Shown piece after piece: positions 31,051 through 41,620 of a DNA stretch of 64,000 nt. Made by a program: the position numbers and the translations under genes. Source of the DNA: Neoechinorhynchus agilis (lineage: Eukaryota; Acanthocephala). The first letter of the stretch is position 1. Each line of letters opens with the position of its first letter. The notes beneath the pieces are model-generated. The model saw only the letters and a list, made by a program, of their open reading frames with translations. It had not been told where the DNA came from and did no database searches. The stretch covers positions 62,001-126,000 of the forward strand of contig CM121342.1 of NCBI GenBank assembly GCA_051530055.1, written 5' to 3'.

Positions 31051-32229
31051 TTCCTGGCAAAAATCTACAGAGAAAACTGGCATCGTATATTCGGAGTCAA
31101 TAGTGGCCCGCGTTCATCGGTTACTAAGCACTCATCTTTAGATGACGCTCATCGTACTGATCAACAGCAACACCAACATCATGAATTAAACAAACAACAG
31201 CAAACCAAGTGTGGCCAAAGACCGAGCAGCAATAATCCAACAGGCAAAACAATAAGAATTCATTACCCGATCGATCAAATCAACACGCTTCTTTGCCTGG
31301 CATGCAGTCTCGGATGTGTTGGACAGTCAAAATTTAAGCTACTACTCGCGCACCTCCACGGGGCCCATGAATTTGCGGAGGTTATTTGGATCTGTCCTAT
31401 TTGTGACCGTTTCGAGCATCGCGAATCTCGGAGTGTTGGACTACATTTCCGACGATGCAAAGCAATCCAACTTGAAAAATTCAGAAACTTGGTTTTGAGT
31501 TCTTCGAATCCTCATTGCAATGTTAATCCGGCAGTCTCCGCAATCATTTTTTACAAATCAGGAGAGGACGATCCGGCTGCTTGTCCATCATGTGAACTTT
31601 TACTGGTTGGAAAAGGAGGTTATAGCGCTCTTGTGAGCCATCTGGAAGACGCCCACAAATCAAACTCGATTATCTTTCAATGTCCAGCATGCGTTGTTAA
31701 CTATGGTACACTGCCAGCTAATCGGTCACATGTTATGCATTGTCAGACCGCTTCAAAAGATAAAAACTTGAAATCAGCACACAAACCAGAAGACTCAGAA
31801 AACTGCCTTAATTCAAATCGCGCAACCTCAGAAGCTTTTAAAGACTTTTCTCTAAAACGATTGCCAAGGCTATCGGATCTAGGAGGTAATCTTTTACAGC
31901 ACTCGCTTAACAAGACATGCCGAATGGATGATGATTTCAACGATTTTGTTCAGCAGGAAGTAAGGGTTACTACAGAAAGCAGTGACGACACAGGTGTTAA
32001 ATCTTCTCATCTTTCTCTAAATGCTGTGTACAATGACGCTCAATGCAATGGCGATGCATCAACCTCTGAAATTGCCACAGTCAGACCAGCCCCAACTTTT
32101 ATTCCTACCTCAACAATGACGTCTACCTTAAATCCAGTATATACCTCCGCGCAAACCTGTATCAGGTGCCTACACCCAATATTGGGGCATGCGCGTTTTC
32201 AGCACAGGAGGGACACGAACTTATTCTAA
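31051..32229 (+). CDS. R2 copy E N-terminal open frame with four zinc fingers and no early ATG
   Basis: The frame opens directly after an in-frame TAA at 31048-31050 and stays open for 392 codons. The fingers are CLACSLGC...HLHGAH, CPICDRFEHRESRSVGLH..RRC, CPSCELLLVGKGGY...HLEDAH and CPACVVNYGTLPANRSHVMHC, again alternating CCHH and CCHC. No ATG occurs in frame until within or after the fourth finger, so the zinc fingers could be translated only from a non-AUG start or by some other means. R2 mRNAs are cut out of the 28S co-transcript and are uncapped, so unusual initiation is plausible; loss of the start by mutation is the alternative. Confidence 0.75.
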   Translation, partial: FLAKIYRENWHRIFGVNSGPRSSVTKHSSLDDAHRTDQQQHQHHELNKQQQTKCGQRPSSNNPTGKTIRIHYPIDQINTLLCLACSLGCVGQSKFKLLLAHLHGAHEFAEVIWICPICDRFEHRESRSVGLHFRRCKAIQLEKFRNLVLSSSNPHCNVNPAVSAIIFYKSGEDDPAACPSCELLLVGKGGYSALVSHLEDAHKSNSIIFQCPACVVNYGTLPANRSHVMHCQTASKDKNLKSAHKPEDSENCLNSNRATSEAFKDFSLKRLPRLSDLGGNLLQHSLNKTCRMDDDFNDFVQQEVRVTTESSDDTGVKSSHLSLNAVYNDAQCNGDASTSEIATVRPAPTFIPTSTMTSTLNPVYTSAQTCIRCLHPILGHARFQHRRDTNLF

Positions 32230-32810
32230 ACTGTCTTCAACGACGGGATATTCATCCGCGCTAGCGTCATTTCTAAGCAATGAATCTGAAGTGCTACGCA
32301 ATCAAGCTGGTCCAGTGAATCAGGAATTCATCCAATTAAAGAATGCGCGATATCTGTCGTACTTAAAATGTGGGCGACAAGGTTCTCACGAATGCCCGTC
32401 GATGTCCCGCGCGTGCCGTCTCGGCCTCAAAATTATAAAGCTAAAGAAAAATTCAACAATGGTACTGGTGACCGCCGCCTTTCTCGTCCTCGAGAAACCT
32501 ACACAATGGAGGAGAGTAAAGGACCGCATCTTGAACTCTGTTTCACCTCATATAGTAAAAATGATTCCTGATGCAAATCTCACATTAAATCACACACTGG
32601 ATGCTACTAAAAATTACAACGAACTATTAGTTCACTTCATATTGAGGGCCGCAGCGACTGCCTATCAATGCGATTTTGTCGGGCATACTCCAAGCGACGA
32701 TGTTCCTATTCGAATTCGATCTCGCACAGTCAGGTACTTATCCCTTCGAAAGCTCGCGAGGCCTCAAATCAAAGCAGTCACACGACCCTATTAAAGGACG
32801 TTAACCTTCT
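31051..32810 (+). mobile_element. R2-like LINE copy E: 5' end, zinc fingers and Myb-like region
   Basis: An open frame runs from the 28S junction (31051) to 32229 and then, after a frame change, to 32794. It encodes a Gln/His-rich leader (QQQHQHHELNKQQQ), four zinc fingers, a long Ser/Thr-rich linker, and the basic region AMxxGLKIIKLKK near 32430, ending with AAATAYQCDFVGH and RIRSRTVRYLS, the region just before the RT. The copy is cut there at ~32800, so RT and endonuclease are missing. It is the best view of an R2 5' end in this window. Confidence 0.88.
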
Positions 32811-32999
32811 AAACGACTATGCAATTCCATCCTTAATGGTTAAGCTCGAAGCCTCATGCGACATCGCCCACCAATCTCAGACGTAAAGACGAGCAATGGA
32901 GGTGCAGGCTAAAGAAGATTCTTAAGCTTACAAGGAACTTAGGGGAAGGAGCTTTCGATGAGTGTGAGCTGAGTCTAATCTCTCCAAGTAATGCTTTAG
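32811..32999. other. No gene recognised
   Basis: This short stretch follows the truncated R2 copy E. One frame reads WRCRLKKILKLTRNLGEGAF, but nothing like it was found elsewhere and it has no known motif. Confidence 0.3.
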
Positions 33000-33690
33000 T
33001 GTGGTAGATGAATAAAGCAAAAATAACTTCCATTCAAGGTACAGATGCTTTCTGGAGACGGAGAGCGATATCCTCCATCAATCGGAAGGCTCCATTGGTA
33101 GGGAAAAATACGTTTCCAACAAATTACGTTCACAGACGCTCTAAGATGCCTTCATAAGCCCATAGCTCCAAAATCGCTCACTTCATAGGCGAACAAAAAA
33201 GAACGACACAGGAACATGAAGGCAGCTATAGGAAACAGGCAGCAATTTATAAATGTGGAAAAAAACGAAAGAATTATTGTTTGTGTAATCATTTGGCGCG
33301 CGTTTAAATTTTTATCACTGTTTTTTTAATCGAAAAATAATTTATGAAGAGTAACCATGTAATGTGCTTTTCGAAAGTCTTTTTAAATTAACTGCGATTT
33401 TAATCGTCTTCTTAAGGGTTTTTTTAATGTTCATCATTGAATTTACGGACATTTTTAAGTTTTTCAAATGAAAATTTACAATCGATTTTTAAAGCTGGTA
33501 GAATAAAAAATTCAGTCAGATGAATCGATTGGTACCGTAATTAGATACGTTAAAAACCACTACGTTTTGAAAAAGGATGCAGCATCCAAAAATTTGCAAC
33601 CTATCTTTGCCGTGGAGAATGACAAGCGGCCACCTTATCTTAAAAAGGTTCACTTAATCTCGGAGAAGAGATCCCAGTAAGGGCTAGGCA
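33000..33690 (+). repeat. Dispersed ~680-bp repeat, copy 1 (inverted partner at 40130-40800)
   Basis: Shared landmarks, in reverse order and complement at 40130-40800, include AAATACGTTTCCAA, TCCAAAATCGCTCA, GATAGGAAACAG-like, TTTGGCGC.CGTTTAAATTTTTATCA, and AGATGAATCGATTGGT. The 3' half is AT-rich and non-coding. The 5' half has a weakly conserved frame but multiple stops. The family is unknown; it could be the 3' UTR of a retroelement. Confidence 0.7.
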
Positions 33691-34059
33691 TAGCATATGA
33701 GCTACGACGTGAATGAGTGCTTATAAATGACGTCAGTCGAAGCTCTCGGAACCCGCTAAGAATTGATGACTAGATTTGTTGTCGACGTTTCGGGAAATTA
33801 ACTACATCATTGAAAGTTAAAAAGTGCTGAACATTAGCTGATTGAACGTGTTTTGTTTCGATTGAATTGTATCATAAAAAGAGCCTTGTGACGCTAGCAA
33901 AATTACATTGCAGCACGATGTCAAAAACCTGGGCATACATAGCGTGCCCCCTCTCCAGGAAACCAATGTAAGGGTTAGGTTTAGTATATAAGCTATGACG
34001 AGAGGAAGGCTTGTTGATAACTTCAAGTAAAGCTCTCTTAGCGGGCAGAGAAGCTTTTA
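33691..34059 (+). repeat. Diverged ~287-bp direct repeat
   Basis: The phrase GTAAGGGCTAGGCATAGCAT then GAGCTACGACG near 33678 recurs near 33965 as GTAAGGGTTAGGTTTAG then AAGCTATGACG, followed in both by TTGATAA/TTATAAATGACG and AAGCTCTC. No gene is seen. Confidence 0.5.
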
Positions 34060-34808
34060 AAACGTTCAATGATCCAATAACTTTAAAAATGAGCAACGTC
34101 CGCCGTTTATCCATCATCAGTTTAAAAATAAGAACACGTACTCATGCAATATCTTCCAATTTTGAAAAAATAACAAACAGAAATACAGAAATCGACAGCA
34201 GCGTTTTATTCTTGCTTTAGTCTTTTCGTTGTTTTTAACAAAAACATGACGTCATCAGTTCAACAATTAAAACACGTGCTCATCCAATGTCTTCTGATTT
34301 TGAGAAAATTACAAACAGAAAAACATAAATCCACCGAAGTTTTCAGTGCTACTTCTTTTTCGTAGTTTATATTGAAAGCATTACGTCATCAGTTTGTAAA
34401 TTAGAACACGTGATCATGCAATATTTTCATATTTATTGCAAATAACATGCAAGAAAACAGAGATCGACTGCGGTGTTTTATTGGTGCTATAGTTTTTTCG
34501 TTTTTTACATCGAAAACATGACTCGATCGGCCATTTTGAGCAAATAACCTACAGGAAAACAAAATCGAGCGCAGTATATTATTGCGCCTTTACTTTTCTC
34601 GTTGTTTATATCGAAACCATGTTAAATCCACAACGCGTTTACCATTAACAAACTGAAAGTTACGTCCGCTGTTTGCTTGTTGCAAAAACGTCATCAGTTT
34701 AAAAATTGAAAAAGGTGCTCATTCAATATCTTCTGACTTATAGCAAATAACATACAGGAAAACAGAAATCGACGGCAGTGTTATATCGCTGCTTTATTTT
34801 TTTTCGTC
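34060..34808 (+). repeat. Satellite C: ~137-bp tandem repeat, left block
   Basis: Units recur every ~134-138 bases (for example the phrase CTCATGCAAT at 34141, 34279 and 34413). Each unit tends to contain AACACGTGCTCATGC (an E-box CACGTG), TAACATACAGGAAAACAG, a short T-run, and ATGACGTCATCAG (a palindromic TGACGTCA). About every fourth unit is preceded by ACGTCCGCCGTTTA, at 34096 and 34661. The block is interrupted at ~34808 by an RTE-like LINE and resumes at 37141. Confidence 0.88.
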
Positions 34809-37140
34809 GTTTGTGTCGTCGGTACTTGGTTGAGGCGCTGGAGCGGCATGATCTCGTGTCTGCTAACACTTTATTCCGCAAGCGTCCGTGGCGTTTGGTG
34901 ACGTTTATGGGTCAAAAGAATCCGTCCAAACATGCCATGGGAAAAAATCCCACGAGAAGCTTAGCCCAGCTTGACCATATATTGTTGAGACGTAGGGAAA
35001 AATGTCGGGTCCAAAACGCTGACACATTCACAGTTGATGGGTTGCCAACCGACCACAGGTTGGTGATGTGTCAGTTGAGCATAAGTGACTCGTTGTTCCG
35101 TAAGCCTCAGCATCCTCCACGTCTGTTATATGGCGCCCTCGCTAATGAGGAGAAGAGGAAAGAGTTCGATATCGAACTTGAGAATCAACTGAGCTCGATG
35201 CCAGCTGCTGAAACGGATATTGATTTTTATTACAAGTCAATCTGCGACGTAGTGACCGAAGCGGCCGAGAAAACCCTCCCAAAAATGAGGCGTATAAAAG
35301 CTGCAAAGGTTATATGGTAGGAGGACTGTGAATTTATGGCAATGGCAGAGCAGATCAAAACTCTAAGAAAAAGAGGAAAATGATCTGAGGCTCGCATTGC
35401 AAGTCTTGAACTTGCCAACCTCTACAATGAAAAGCAAAAGGCTTCGATAGAGGATGCAGTTCGCGGGATCGCATATAAGGAAGGTTTTGCTCGTACCTCC
35501 TTAGCATGGAGAGCGATAAACACTCTCACAGGAAGATTCCAAAGACAATCAACTTTAATTGAAGGTTCCTCCCCGGAAATCAGAAAAAAGAGAATCGCAA
35601 ATTATTTTGCGGAAATTCTCAATTCGCCATTATCGTCGTTGGAAGTGAGTTCTGCACTTCCAAAAGGCACAATCGTCGCAAGCACTGAGGCATACTTCAC
35701 TGGACCGATTTCCGTGAAGGAAGCGATCGCTGCGGCGAAAATGATGCGTGCGGGACGTGCATCACGCCCAGGTGGGATAATGGCAGTGGTACTGGGGTTT
35801 GAATATATTGCCAGAAAAATCATACCGATTCAAATCTGGCAAACGGCGCATTTAACAATGATCCAAAAGAAATGCTGCTCGACAAAGGTGAGTCTACAGA
35901 GGTATATCCTTGATGTCCAACACGGCAAAACTTTTCAGCAGCATTTTGAGATGCCGAATTCAGCCAATCCTCGAACCGTTTCTAAGAATTGAACAGAACG
36001 GCTTCAGGAAAGGTCGAATTGGCTTCGAGGAGGATCCTCGAGAAGGCACGAATTCATCAAATGGATGTGACGCTGGTATTTGTTGATTTCCGTCGAGCTT
36101 TCGATTCGGTAAATTGAACGATGATTGGCGGTATCTTAAAGGAGTATGGAGTGCTGCCGATCATTGTCACATCCGTTATGGCATTATATAAAAACACAAG
36201 GTCCGCCGTCAAGACAGCTGACGGTTTGACAGAATACTTTTCCACCACTTCAGGTGTTCTGCAGGGCGACACATTGGCTCCTTTCTTCTTCATCTTGGTG
36301 CTTGATTGGGTAATGAGATGGGCACTACAGAATGATGAAGATGGATTTCTTCTGTTGAGGAAAAGAGGTCGTAGGCATCCTGAGATACGCGCCTCCTACA
36401 TGGCATATGCCGACGACATCGTATTGATGTCCTCAACAGTCGAAGGAGCTCAACGCATGCTGAATAGACTGTGCGAGAGGGCGAGTATGATTGGTGGCGA
36501 AGGGCCGAATGGCGTTGAACAATTAAAACAGGTAGAGCGGTATGTCTATCTGGGAGCTACCGTTCCTTAGGTGAGTGCGGATGTCAGCCGACGGAGAGCT
36601 ATAGCTTGGAGAGCAACAGGGCAACTTGAACCACTGTTTGACAGTGGGTCTTTGCCAGATGAACTCCGTTCGCTGCTGTTCAGGACTCGCTACTACATTG
36701 CAGAGACCTGGACACTGTCACCAACGGCGACGAGGCAGTTGGACCAACATCATTCATGTCGCTTACGTGCGGCGTTCAACGTCAGATGGTCAGATAAAGC
36801 GACCAACAAAGCACTGTACAAGAGAGCCGGAGTCCAACCGCCCAGTGAATATTTGCGCCGCAGACGGCTGCGGTTCACGGGCAATATAATTCGGTCCGAG
36901 GCATCTTGCCCACAGGTCGTGCAACAGTTCCTTTTCTGGAAGCCAACGACATTGTGTCGTAAAGGCAAAGGGAACTGTCGTACATACGATGACCTGATTT
37001 TAAGAGACGCGAATTACCTGCATAACAGGACTGCTGTCGTGTATTTTAGATCCCTTGCGGAGTCTAATTCTATTTGACGGGCTTATACCTACGGTGCAAC
37101 GTAGGAAAGTACCGTTGCATACAATACACTACAATACAAT
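34809..37140 (+). mobile_element. RTE-like LINE inserted in satellite C, 5' truncated
   Basis: The plus strand encodes the end of an APE endonuclease (SLAQLDHILLRRREKC, GLPTDHRLVMCQL; the D-H pair is catalytic), a linker (AWRAINTLTGRF), then RT: VTLVFVDFRRAFDSVN (motif A, ~36070), SGVLQGDTLAPFFFILVLDW (motif B, ~36250; the LQGDTLAP form is typical of RTE), and YMAYADDIVLMSS (motif C, ~36400). The C-terminal region (RTRYYIAETWTLSP, LRRRRLRFTGNIIR) follows. About five frame breaks occur, including a stop at ~36568. The 3' end is a short TACAA/ACAAT tandem tail at 37110-37145, as in many RTE elements. Confidence 0.88.
36121..37077 (+). CDS. RTE-like reverse transcriptase C-terminal half (one in-frame stop)
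   Basis: A frame of ~318 codons interrupted by a single TAG at 36568-36570. It contains motif B (GVLQGDTLAPFFF) near residue 42, motif C (YADDIV) near residue 95, the ERYVYLGATVP block that follows the RT palm, and the C-terminal domain with HHSCRLRAAFNVRWSD and LRFTGNIIRSE typical of RTE proteins. The catalytic residues are intact, suggesting this copy is not very old. Confidence 0.82.
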
Positions 37141-38040
37141 ACAATCGAGACAGTCAGAGTTACATCCGAACTTATCTCGTTGAAAAAAGCGTAATCAGTT
37201 TTAAAAATTAAAACACGTGCTCATGCAACATCTTATTTTGAGCCAATAACATACCAAAAAACAGGAATGGACTGCGGTATCTAATTTGTGCTTTAGTTTA
37301 TTCGTTTTTTATATCGATAACATGACGTCATCAGTTTTACAATTGGAACACGTGCTCATGCAATATCTTCTGATTTTGAGCCAATAAACTTCCGCAAAAT
37401 AGAACACGACTGCGGTGTTTTAATTCTTTTTTAGTATTTCGCTTTTTACATCGAAAATATTACGTCATTAGCCTAAAAATTAGAACACGTGCCCATGCAA
37501 AATCTTCTAATTTTATGCAAATAACATAAAGGAAAACAGAATTCGATTGCTGTATTTTGTTGCTGCTTTTTTGTTGTTTGTATTGAAAACACGTTGAATC
37601 AAAAACTGTTCACCATTAAGACAGCATTAGTTACGTCCGCCGCTTACTCGTATAAAAAACGTAAAAAGTGTAAAAATTAATACACGTGCTCAGGCAATAT
37701 CTTGTCATGTCCAGAAAACAACATACAGGAAAACAGAAATCGACTGCAGCTTTTATTGTGCTTTAGTCTATTCGTTTTTTATATCGAAAACATGACGTCA
37801 TCGGCTTTAAAATTAGAACACGTGCTCATGCAATATCTTCTGATTCGAGCAAATAACATACAGGAAAATAATCCACTGCAGTGTTTTATTTGTGCTTTAG
37901 TTTTTTAGCTTTTTACATCATAAATATGACGTCATTAGCCTAAAAAAATTAGATTATGTGCGTATGATACATGATATATCCTCTGATTATGATCAAATAA
38001 CATACAGGAAAACAGAAATCGGCTACAGTGTTTTATTGCT
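37141..38040 (+). repeat. Satellite C: ~137-bp tandem repeat, right block
   Basis: Continuation of the array after the LINE. CACGTGCTCATGCAA recurs at ~37215, 37350, 37485 and 37818, with TGACGTCAT between copies. The 28S-like phrase precedes units at ~37160 and ~37630. It ends at ~38040 against a LINE-L scrap. Confidence 0.88.
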
Positions 38041-40129
38041 GTGTGGACATAAAATCATCAAAGAAAAGCTTAAGAGGATCTTTATGAAGCCGATTGGAAA
38101 GTGCAATAAAATAAACTGTGTTTTGGATAGGCTTAGGGATAAGCTGATTTTAGGTAAAGATGGAATCAGATATTCAACACATTGTTTGATTAGGAGTTTC
38201 ACCTTAGCTTCCCTTTGGATTTTAATTACAAAAGTTATGTGGAATTATTGTTTAGGTCTACACTCGATAAATGATTATTTATTAGAGACGTTTCGAACCT
38301 CGTCGGCTTCATCTTCCGTTTGTTTGTTAACATGTCAGTGATGCATTAATTTTAAAATTTTGTGTTAGGTATTGGGAAGGCAGTAGATATAAAATAGGCG
38401 AAAGCGGCGAACACTGCGGTACTCCAGTAAGAGGATATTATAACGTTTTTGAGGTGGCATGGTCGCAATAGAAAGATTTCGTGAATTAACCCGGATGGGT
38501 ATGCTTGAGTTACTAAAACTGCAATAAAAATAGGTTAGTACTAAGTAACGAAGGTTATTGGAATAATTAACAGATCTCCTGCCGTTTTTTACCAGAAAAA
38601 GTCCGTGTCGATATATTGCATCCCTCTAAGCAAAGGGATAGCAATTGAGCACGAGTTTTGCAAAAAGTAAATAGAATCCTGCGCCAGAAGATTAAAAAAT
38701 TTGGTGCCAGTGATGCTATTTGAAGAGGATAATTTTTGATTCATCGGCCATGCTTTTAGGATGTCATTAAGAATCCGATCAGAACGGATTGCTATTAGCC
38801 TGCGAAAAACTATGGATGGCCTATTGCATTTAGCACAACTTAGTAAGTGAAATTCAAATACTGTACCAAGAATATTATCTAACGTGACGGATTTTTGACG
38901 GTTTGAAAGTTTCGGCTTCTAGTTGGTGAAATTTGTCTTAGATAAAACGTTTCACAACCTAGGGGAAAAGTTTTTCACGGTTTCTAAAAAAGCACTTTCA
39001 TGTCTTTGTTGCTACCTGCATCTAGCAGTCCAGTGGCGTTTCTAAGGAACTTTATTGAGGAGAACGTCGTTACCCTGTTTAGCTAAGTATAGTTATCACC
39101 TCAGAATACAAAAGGATCTGCTTTCACATGATCTAAAGAAGGCCTGTTCTGGTTTATAGAGATAGATGCTAGCAGTCAACATACCTAAGATTAACCTGAT
39201 AAAATTGATGAGATAAAAGGTTATTGATTACAAAACGAAAGAGAGCGCGTTCCGTGTGAGCTTATAAGCAATGAGTCATTGGGTAGGCAGGACCATAGTG
39301 CAACGTCGTGTCTAGCAAAGTCAAACAAAAATACTTGACTTTTGACTCGAAGTAAGAATATAATACTCCTCCTATGCACGAAGAGATCTATGAATGAATG
39401 AGTGTTGTTTGTGACCAAATAAAAAGAGGGAGTCAGTAGCATCGTAAAGTCGAGAAATCTTACTGCGTAAACTATTGGTTTAATCGATTTAAGTGAGGGA
39501 TCATTAAAATCTCCAATTATAAAATCGATGTAAGATTTGAGAAGCCACTTAAGCCTATTTTCAGTGGAGGGACGATGCGTAAAATCGGGTCTTATGTATA
39601 AGTTCACAATGGTAAATTGCTACTAATTGAATAAAAAAATAAAGAGGGAGTAGGGCAATTCATTCGAAACGAATGAAGAGATAACATTTGCATTGAGTGG
39701 TAACTCAAAAATTGAAATGAGATCTGCCTGCCTTCTTGGCTCATACTCGGCTAAAGTCCGTTGGTGAGGAATTGAGCTCTTTGTTATGTTGTGGAGACTG
39801 AAGATCTAATTGGGGAGCCTGGAATTTAGGAAGTCACGAGAAAGGGAGATCCATTTCTGGATTGTTAAGTAGAACTTCATTGTTCCACCCTAATAGGTTA
39901 GATGATTGATACTTTTTACGCCATGGTTTCTGAATGAACCAATCAACGGGGTAACCATTGAACCATACATTGATTGTTTAGGCTTGACTGAATTGAACTG
40001 GATAGTTAATAAGTGTTGCAATCTATTAGTAGGATGGGCAAAATAGGCCTTCCGATTTACGCTTGAAGATGTCGACTAGGTAGGAGGTCCTTTGAGTTCG
40101 ACATCTTTTTAAAGGAGCTGAGTTTCTAT
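38041..40129 (-). mobile_element. LINE-L (subfamily a) remnant, heavily decayed: RT then endonuclease
   Basis: Minus strand ~38510-38050 has SFYCDH...PLTGVPQCSPLSPI and, further on, KVKLLIKQCVEYL and SLSKTQFILL, equivalent to motif B onward of LINE-L. The endonuclease part at 39607-39221 is open for 128 residues: MNLYIRPDF, SYIDFIIGDFNDPSLK (catalytic GDFN) and FARHDVALW (catalytic H with D one before it), like CNLYIQPRH, FIVGDFNSNFLN and LGHDLILF in the copy at 55461-57620. The intervening region (38570-39200) and 39610-40129 are decayed with no open frame. Bases 38568-38690 also match 2277-2400. Confidence 0.72.
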
Positions 40130-40800
40130 ACCGAATAAAGGAGAGCGAGCAATTACATTCTATGCTCCAAGATTAAGTGAACCTTTACAAGATAAAGTTG
40201 CCCTTTGTCATCATCCGCTGCAAAGTTAGCTTGCAAATGTTTCGAAACTAAGTCATTTTTCACCAATCGACCCATCTGATTGAAAAAAACATATTTTATA
40301 TGCTGATAGCTTTAAAAAGCGATTATAAATTTTCATTGGAAGAAACTTAAAAACTGCGCTTTAATTCAATAATTAACACTTTTTATTGGAATACTTTAAA
40401 AAACGAAAGATTACAATTGCAAATTTTCACAAATTATTTCGATAAAAAAGCAATGATAAAAATTTAAACGTGCGCCAAATAATTTCACGGACTATTTCTT
40501 CCGTCTTTTGTACATTGCAAATCGCCGTCTGTTTCCTATCGCTGTTTGTACGTTCCGTGCATCGTTCTGCTTTGTTCGCTGATGAATTGAGCGATTTTGG
40601 AGCTGAAGGTTACTTTTAAACTTTGTACCGCGAACCTATGAAGGCATCTTAGAGCCTCAATGAACGTGAGTAATTCTTTGAAAATTATTGGAAACGTATT
40701 TTGCTTTATCAATGGAGCATTCCGATCGACGGATAATATCTCTCTAAATCTCAAGAAAACTTCTGTATCTTGGATGGCGATTATTGTTGCTTAGCTCATC
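40130..40800 (-). repeat. Dispersed ~680-bp repeat, copy 2 (inverted relative to 33000-33690)
   Basis: Reverse complement of the unit at 33000-33690. One 72-residue frame (40754-40536; REILSVDRNAPLIKQNTFP) is open in this copy but not in the other. Identity looks moderate, perhaps 70-75% by eye, so the family is old. Confidence 0.7.
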
Positions 40801-41345
40801 CGCCACGCTCTCATACGCCTCGATTACCGCAAGCACAGTCGACCGGATAAAATAGATACCCCTTCACACCTGCGTTTTGACTGTGCCGCATGATTCATAG
40901 ACAAGAACTGGCTCTGCACTTCCCTGGCACCTACGAAAGTAGGTAACGATACAGAAGGTAGGGGGTTGCAGCACTCTCCCATGCCTTCAGTTTTATCCAT
41001 CGTTCGATCGAACTCGTACTTTTGAACCGATTCGCGTCCTCTTATGTCATTGACGAGTTCGGGGTGTGTTCAAGCGACGGTTGTCATGGCCTTCTTCCTG
41101 TTGCTCATGACTTCGTGCTCGATTCCCCTTATCCCCATTCCGCCTTGATTGCGAGGGAGATTAAGCGCGCCATTATTGATGTAAGCCGGTAAAAATATAA
41201 TCTTTTTAATGGCCTTCTGCCAATATCGGTCAATTGGGTTGAGGTCTGTTATCGACATGTCATGGGCACTTTGTAGCTTCGGGATTACATGAAGGGAATT
41301 CCGTAGTCATTCAATAGGTCGATCGCTTGCGTTGAGCGTGTTTTG
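40801..41345 (-). mobile_element. R2-like scrap G: thumb region
   Basis: Minus strand 41300-41070 reads KLQSAHDMSITDLNPIDRYWQKA, then KKIIFLPAYINNGALNLPRNQGGMGIRG, the thumb block shared by all R2 copies here (compare RLKRLLFLPHYLNDGVIFLPLSRDGLGF). It is preceded by a decayed NDYG-type block. What follows to ~40801 has only short frames. Confidence 0.75.
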
Positions 41346-41620
41346 TGCAAAACGTGAGGTCTTCAATCATACGGCATACGGGGGATTATTGCGATAGCAG
41401 TTGAGGACGTAGTGATACACTGCGGCTCTGCCATTGGTTGCGTTTTCTTTAATACATCTTTTTCCTGACATTGGTTCACATGGCTGCATGCAGATACGAC
41501 ATCGTTATATTTTTTATGACACGAGCCGCATTTAATCGCGACGATCGATCATTGGTGGTTCGTCTTTAAGCAGTCGACAATTGCACTGCAGGCGACGCGT
41601 TAGTGCATTGGTTAACGTTC
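41346..41620. other. No clear gene; probable R2 scrap junction
   Basis: Between the end of R2 copy F and scrap G lie ~275 bases with no recognised domain. Confidence 0.3.
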
